Of a stretch of DNA of 18,560 nucleotides, positions 14,506 through 18,560 are shown piece after piece. The notes under the pieces are model-generated. The model ran no database searches. It was not told where the DNA came from and saw only the letters and a list, made by a program, of their open reading frames with translations. This DNA comes from Marinospirillum sp. GTDB lineage: Bacteria; Pseudomonadota; Gammaproteobacteria; Pseudomonadales; Halomonadaceae. Location of the stretch: assembly GCA_007119985.1 (NCBI GenBank), contig SKOQ01000122.1:1-18560 (forward strand), in the 5' to 3' direction. A program made the position numbers and the translations under genes. Numbering within the stretch: position 1 is the first letter of the stretch; every line of letters begins with the position of its first letter.

Positions 14506-16479
14506 ATGGATGTTCTTTTCTTGCCAGAAATCGGCCAGTTTGCGCTGATTCTTGCTTTAGCTCTCGCTGTTGCTCAAGCGACCCTGCCGATTATTGGTAG
14601 TGTGACACGCCAGCCTCTGTGGATGGCCTATGCTCAACCCGCGGCCTGGGGGCAGTTCTTCCTGCTTAGCGTCAGTTTGGCGATGTTAACGGCTAGCTTT
14701 TTGCTTGATGATTTTAGTGTGGCCTATGTCGCCAATAACTCGAATTCGGCGCTGCCTTGGTACTATAAATTTAGTGCGGTGTGGGGTGCGCATGAAGGTT
14801 CGCTATTGCTGTGGCTGTGGATTTTGGCCGGCTGGACCTTTGCTGTCAGTCTCTCGCGCGGCTTGCCCCTGGAAATGCTTGCGCGCGTGCTGGCTGTGCT
14901 GGGCTGGGTCAGCGTAGGCATGATGCTGTTTGTGGTGCTGACCTCTAACCCCTTTATGCGCTTTTTGCCCAATATTCCGGCTGATGGCGCTGATTTGAAT
15001 CCCCTCTTGCAAGATCCTGGGTTAATCTTCCATCCACCGCTACTGTATATGGGCTATGTGGGTTTTGCGGTCACCTTCTCCTTTGCGATTGCGGCCTTAT
15101 GGACGGGGCGTTTAGATGCCGCTTGGGCACGTTGGAGTCGGCCTTGGACGACCTTGGCTTGGGCCTTTTTAACTGTCGGGATCGCGATCGGTTCTTGGTG
15201 GGCCTACTATGAGTTGGGCTGGGGTGGCTGGTGGTTCTGGGATCCCGTTGAAAATGCCTCACTGATGCCCTGGTTGCTCGGAACCGCTTTGATGCACTCT
15301 CTGGCGGTTACGGAAAAACGCGGTGTATTTAAAAGCTGGACCGTGTTGCTGGCGATCTTTACCTTCTCACTGAGCCTGCTGGGTTTCTTCTTGGTGCGCT
15401 CGGGCGTGTTGAACTCGGTGCATGCCTTTGCGAATGATCCTGAGCGGGGCTTTTTCCTGCTGCTGCTGCTCGCCTTTACGGTCGGTGCTTCATTGCTGAT
15501 CTATGCGATACGCGTGCCGACCATGCGTGCGCGCGTCAACTATAAGCTGATCTCGAAGGATGTCTTTCTGCTGTCGAATAATATCATCTTGGCTGTGGCC
15601 TGTATTACCGTGCTGCTGGGAACGATTTATCCCCTGATACTGGATGCTTTGGATGGTAGTAAGATCTCGGTCGGACCTCCCTATTTTAATGCGCTATTTG
15701 TGCCGCAAATGCTGTTGCTGGGCGTCTTTATGGGTCTAGGCCCACTCACTGACTGGAAGCAGATGCAGTGGCAAAAACTGAAGCGCAAAATTTGGCTTTC
15801 GGTTGTGTTGACCTTTGTACTCGGCATACTGGTTCTGCCTTGGCTCTATAATGGCACCTGGTCCTTACTGGTCGCTGCCGGTCTGTCACTCTTTGTCTGG
15901 ATTGTGCTGACCAGTGCGCGTGATGTCTGGGAGCATGCACGCGGCAAAAAAGGCTGGAAGGGTGTGACACTGAGCCGTTGGGGTATGTTCTTTGGCCATG
16001 TGGGGGCGGCGCTGATTGTACTGGGCGCGACAATGGTGTCCAACTTTGGTGAAGAGCGGGATGTGCGCATGGCTGTTGGTGATACGGTAGAAGTCCAAGG
16101 TTATTTCTTTACCATGACCGAGCTGACGCATCGTGAAGGTCCCAACTTTATTGCCGATCGTGCCTTGGTCGAAGTACGCAATGCGAATGGACGTTTGCTG
16201 CGTACGCTGACACCAGAGAAGCGCCTCTATCCTGTACGCGGTATGCCAATGACGCAGGTGGCGATCGATTGGGGTCCGCTGCGTGATATTTATGTGGCGA
16301 TGGGTGAAGAACTCAGTGAAGATGCTTGGGCGATGCGGGTGCACTATAAGCCTTATGTACGCTGGCTCTGGTGGGGTTCGTTTATCGCTGCCTTCGGTGG
16401 ATTGCTGGCGATTCTCGATCGTCGTTACCGTATCAAGGTAGCTGAAACGCCGCGCAGTGATCGCAAGGCGACAGCCTAG
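14506..16479 (+). CDS. ccmF: Cytochrome c haem lyase subunit CcmF
   Basis: Large membrane subunit of the haem ligation complex with CcmH and CcmI. The 657 residues contain many hydrophobic segments. Residues 93-105 carry WGAHEGSLLLWLW, and 176-183 carry HPPLLYMG. The WWD signature is WGGWWFWDPVENASLMPW at about 239-256. A long periplasmic loop near the C terminus precedes the last helix. The length is typical. The ATG at 14506 lies ten bases after the ccmE stop, with an AAGGGG ribosome site; the nearby ATGs at 14502 and 14510 are out of frame. Confidence 0.97.
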   Translation: MDVLFLPEIGQFALILALALAVAQATLPIIGSVTRQPLWMAYAQPAAWGQFFLLSVSLAMLTASFLLDDFSVAYVANNSNSALPWYYKFSAVWGAHEGSLLLWLWILAGWTFAVSLSRGLPLEMLARVLAVLGWVSVGMMLFVVLTSNPFMRFLPNIPADGADLNPLLQDPGLIFHPPLLYMGYVGFAVTFSFAIAALWTGRLDAAWARWSRPWTTLAWAFLTVGIAIGSWWAYYELGWGGWWFWDPVENASLMPWLLGTALMHSLAVTEKRGVFKSWTVLLAIFTFSLSLLGFFLVRSGVLNSVHAFANDPERGFFLLLLLAFTVGASLLIYAIRVPTMRARVNYKLISKDVFLLSNNIILAVACITVLLGTIYPLILDALDGSKISVGPPYFNALFVPQMLLLGVFMGLGPLTDWKQMQWQKLKRKIWLSVVLTFVLGILVLPWLYNGTWSLLVAAGLSLFVWIVLTSARDVWEHARGKKGWKGVTLSRWGMFFGHVGAALIVLGATMVSNFGEERDVRMAVGDTVEVQGYFFTMTELTHREGPNFIADRALVEVRNANGRLLRTLTPEKRLYPVRGMPMTQVAIDWGPLRDIYVAMGEELSEDAWAMRVHYKPYVRWLWWGSFIAAFGGLLAILDRRYRIKVAETPRSDRKATA

Positions 16480-16487
16480 GAGACATG

Positions 16488-17030
16488 ATGAAACGCTTAG
16501 TTCTGTATATCCCGCTGGTGATTTTTCTGCTGCTTGGCCTCTTTTTATACAAGGGGCTGAGCATGGACCCAGCAGCGCGTGATTCGGCCTTGCTGAATCG
16601 CCCGCTGCCGGAGTTCAGCCTGCCACGTCTTGATCAGCCTGATCTGGTGATGACCCGTGAAGATCTGCTTGGCCAGGTTTTTCTGCTCAATGTGTGGGGG
16701 AGCTGGTGCCCAAGCTGTTATGACGAGCATGATGAGATCATCCGCATGGCCAATCTGGGCGTGCCGGTCGTGGGGTTGAATTATAAAGACCAGCGTCCGG
16801 CAGCCCAGCGCTATCTGACGCAGCTGGGTAACCCTTATACGCTCAACCTGTTTGAGCCAGATGGCGTGCGTGAGCTGGCTTTTAATCTTGGCGTCTATGG
16901 CGCGCCAGAGACTTTTCTGATTGATGCACAGGGTTATGTGCGTTATCACCTAGCTGGGGTGATTACACCACGCCTTGTTGATGAAGTGATTCTTCCGGAG
17001 GTGCGTCGATGGCAGCAAGCAACGCAGTAA
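16488..17030 (+). CDS. ccmG: Thiol:disulfide oxidoreductase CcmG/DsbE
   Basis: Membrane-anchored periplasmic thioredoxin-like protein that keeps apocytochrome c and CcmH cysteines reduced. The N-terminal membrane anchor is VLYIPLVIFLLLGLFLYKGL. The active site WCPSC (Cys74 and Cys77 in this numbering) sits in LLNVWGSWCPSC. The family motif VYGAPETFLID contains the cis-proline region. I chose ATG 16488 (MKRL) because AGGAG ends five bases upstream. ATG 16485 is only two bases from it but cannot be excluded. Its 3' end overlaps ccmH by 22 bases. Confidence 0.95.
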   Translation: MKRLVLYIPLVIFLLLGLFLYKGLSMDPAARDSALLNRPLPEFSLPRLDQPDLVMTREDLLGQVFLLNVWGSWCPSCYDEHDEIIRMANLGVPVVGLNYKDQRPAAQRYLTQLGNPYTLNLFEPDGVRELAFNLGVYGAPETFLIDAQGYVRYHLAGVITPRLVDEVILPEVRRWQQATQ

Positions 17031-17584
17031 AGACAATCTGGGGAGTGCCTTCTTATTGGTCGCACTGGTTACTCACCCTATTGCTGATGGGCAGTGCGCT
17101 CTCGGCTCAGGCCGCGATTGAACTCTATGATTTCAGTAGCGACGAACTGAGGCAGCGCTACCAGCAGGTTGGTGGGCAGTTGCGCTGCCCAATGTGTGAA
17201 AATCAGGCGATTATCGATTCTGATTCACCCAGTGCTTTTGATATGCGCCAAGAGCTCTATCGCCTGCTTGAAGAAGGCTACACCAATCAAGAAATCATGG
17301 AGTTTATGCGCGCGCGCTTTGGTGATTTCATCCTCTATCGTCCGCCCGTGCGCAGTGATACCTGGCTCTTGTGGTTTTTGCCGCCCGTACTGGTGCTGCT
17401 AGGTCTCTTGTTGATCGGCTTTCTTGTACGCCAGAATCAGCGCGATGCAGAAACACCAGATGAGAGCACGACGCTTTCGCGCTCAGAGCGGCAGCAGCGC
17501 TTGAATCGAATTCTTGAACTGGAATCCACCTTGCCCGCTTCTCAAGCGACGCCAAAAGACCCCCAATCTAAGGAATCCTCATGA
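17009..17584 (+). CDS. ccmH: Cytochrome c maturation thiol reductase CcmH (CcmH/CycL type)
   Basis: Holds apocytochrome c cysteines for haem ligation. The 191 residues contain a signal or anchor segment (WLLTLLLMGSALSAQA), then the redox motif LRCPMCENQ (Cys60, Cys63), a helical DMRQELYRLLEEGYTNQEI segment, the RFGDFILYRPP motif and a second membrane helix (about 118-141). A charged cytoplasmic tail ends the protein. The redox motif has Glu where most homologues have Gln (CxxCQ). GGAGGTG at 16997-17003 gives a strong ribosome site for the ATG inside the end of ccmG. Its TGA overlaps the ccmI ATG (ATGA). Confidence 0.95.
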   Translation: MAASNAVKTIWGVPSYWSHWLLTLLLMGSALSAQAAIELYDFSSDELRQRYQQVGGQLRCPMCENQAIIDSDSPSAFDMRQELYRLLEEGYTNQEIMEFMRARFGDFILYRPPVRSDTWLLWFLPPVLVLLGLLLIGFLVRQNQRDAETPDESTTLSRSERQQRLNRILELESTLPASQATPKDPQSKESS

Positions 17585-18560
17585 CAAGTTTGTGGTTAGG
17601 CATGGCCTTGGTTGGCCTGTGCTGTGCATTATTTCTACTCTGGCCCTTGTGGCTGCGTCCACGTTTAACCGAACGCTTAGAGGCGCAGCAATACGCACGT
17701 CAGCTGGCCAATATTCAAGTCTATAAGCAAAAGCTGGCACAGCTCGATCTGGAATTAGAAGAAGGACGTCTGGATCAGCAGGGCTATGAGCAGGGCCGCA
17801 CTGAGCTGGAAGACCTGCTGCTGGATGATGCTTCTGATGAAGTGCATGTCCGTCCTTGGGCGATCCCGAGTCGGGGCTTGCAAGCTGTCAGCACCCTGCT
17901 GATTTTGGGCTGTGTTTTTTGGGGAAGCTGGGCGCTCTATCAAAAACTCGGTGCTGCACAGGGGCTAGAAAGCTACTTTGCACAACAGGCGTTGATTGAA
18001 GAAGGCCAGCGAGATTTTGGCAGTCTGCTCCGTCGCCTTGAAGACGCCGTACGCAATAATCCTGATGATGCCGAGGGCTGGTCGCTCCTGACTCGAATCT
18101 ATATGGATCTTGGCCTTTATGAGCAGGGTGCTGAAGCCATGGGTGAGCTGTTGCGCATTCAAGGCCCGCATCCGCGCCTGATTGCTCAGCAGGCCCAGGC
18201 GCTCTACTTTGCTGATCAAGGCCAAATTACGGATCGCGTGCAAGCCCTGATAGATCAAGCTTTAGCCCTGGATGCTTCTGAGCCAGCAACACTGAGCCTG
18301 TTGGGGATGGCGGCTTATCAAAATCAACAATGGGATCAAGCCCGTCGTCACTGGGAGGCGGCTTTAGGCCGAGTACAAAGTGTGCAAGCTTCAGAATCGC
18401 TGCGTGAGGGCATTAACGATGTGCGTGCGCGCTTAGGTATGGAGGCTCTGGCAGAAATCGGACCGAACTTTATCCTGAACCTGGCCTTAAGTGATGCAGC
18501 GCAGCTGCTCACCAGCCCTCGTGCCACGGTCTTCGTATATGCCGTTTCAGATCGAGGTGG
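17581..18560 (+). CDS. ccmI: Cytochrome c biogenesis protein CcmI (3' truncated by window edge)
   Basis: Apocytochrome c chaperone of the haem lyase complex. My translation is open for 326 codons to the window end. The first membrane helix (LWLGMALVGLCCALFLLWPLWL) is followed by a coiled-coil loop with YKQKLAQLDLELEEGRLD, as in CcmI part 1, and a second membrane helix near residues 101-119. TPR-like repeats follow (PDDAEGWSLLTRIYMDLG; EPATLSLLGMAAYQNQQWD). The window ends in the start of the C-terminal domain, around SPRATVFVYAVSD. AAGGAA lies five bases before the ATG, which overlaps the ccmH stop. Confidence 0.93.
   Translation, partial: MTSLWLGMALVGLCCALFLLWPLWLRPRLTERLEAQQYARQLANIQVYKQKLAQLDLELEEGRLDQQGYEQGRTELEDLLLDDASDEVHVRPWAIPSRGLQAVSTLLILGCVFWGSWALYQKLGAAQGLESYFAQQALIEEGQRDFGSLLRRLEDAVRNNPDDAEGWSLLTRIYMDLGLYEQGAEAMGELLRIQGPHPRLIAQQAQALYFADQGQITDRVQALIDQALALDASEPATLSLLGMAAYQNQQWDQARRHWEAALGRVQSVQASESLREGINDVRARLGMEALAEIGPNFILNLALSDAAQLLTSPRATVFVYAVSDRG

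Noticed and set aside
15886..16344. A 152-codon minus-strand frame inside ccmF
   Set aside because: It is antisense to the conserved C-terminal part of ccmF, with His-rich, domain-less translation.

Overview
This window comes from a polarly flagellated gammaproteobacterium. GC content is moderate, roughly half by eye. The gene order flhF-fliA-cheYZAB-parC-parP-cheW-DUF2802 followed by ccmABCDEFGHI matches the Vibrio/Pseudomonas/Oceanospirillales type of chromosome. An Oceanospirillales-like host is my guess from protein sequence feel, not a demonstrated assignment.

Layout. (1) Positions 1-9203, plus strand, hold the flagellar regulation and chemotaxis operon: the 3' end of flhF (polar placement GTPase), fliA (sigma-28), cheY, cheZ, cheA, cheB, parC (ParA-like ATPase), parP (adaptor with CheW-like end), cheW and a DUF2802 membrane-anchored protein. 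Genes are tightly spaced with good ribosome binding sites, and a strong intrinsic terminator closes the block at 9228-9266. (2) Positions 9258-11133, minus strand, hold a FliK-family hook-length protein followed one base later by a small stand-alone FlhB C-terminal domain. A sigma-28-like promoter sits upstream at 11195-11221. (3) Positions 11369-18560, plus strand, hold the System I cytochrome c maturation operon ccmABCDEFGH, with ccmI running off the right edge.

How the genes work together. CheA/CheW arrays are placed at the pole by ParC and ParP. CheA phosphorylates CheY, CheZ dephosphorylates it, and CheB resets receptors. FliA transcribes late flagellar genes, FlhF marks the pole, and FliK with FlhB-type proteins controls export switching. 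The ccm genes carry haem from CcmABCD to CcmE and on to CcmF/H/I, which ligate it to apocytochrome c kept reduced by CcmG.

Points most worth a second look. flhG/fleN is absent from its usual place between flhF and fliA. CheA has three copies of a short acidic motif in the linker where P2 normally lies, and this motif resembles the CheY-binding ends of FliM and CheZ. The fliK/flhB-like pair has its own apparent sigma-28 promoter. CcmB has an unusual N-terminal extension. No transposon, CRISPR array, tRNA or rRNA was seen, and no stretch longer than 300 bases lacks a gene. The longest is 11134-11368, described as the fliK/ccmA divergent region.
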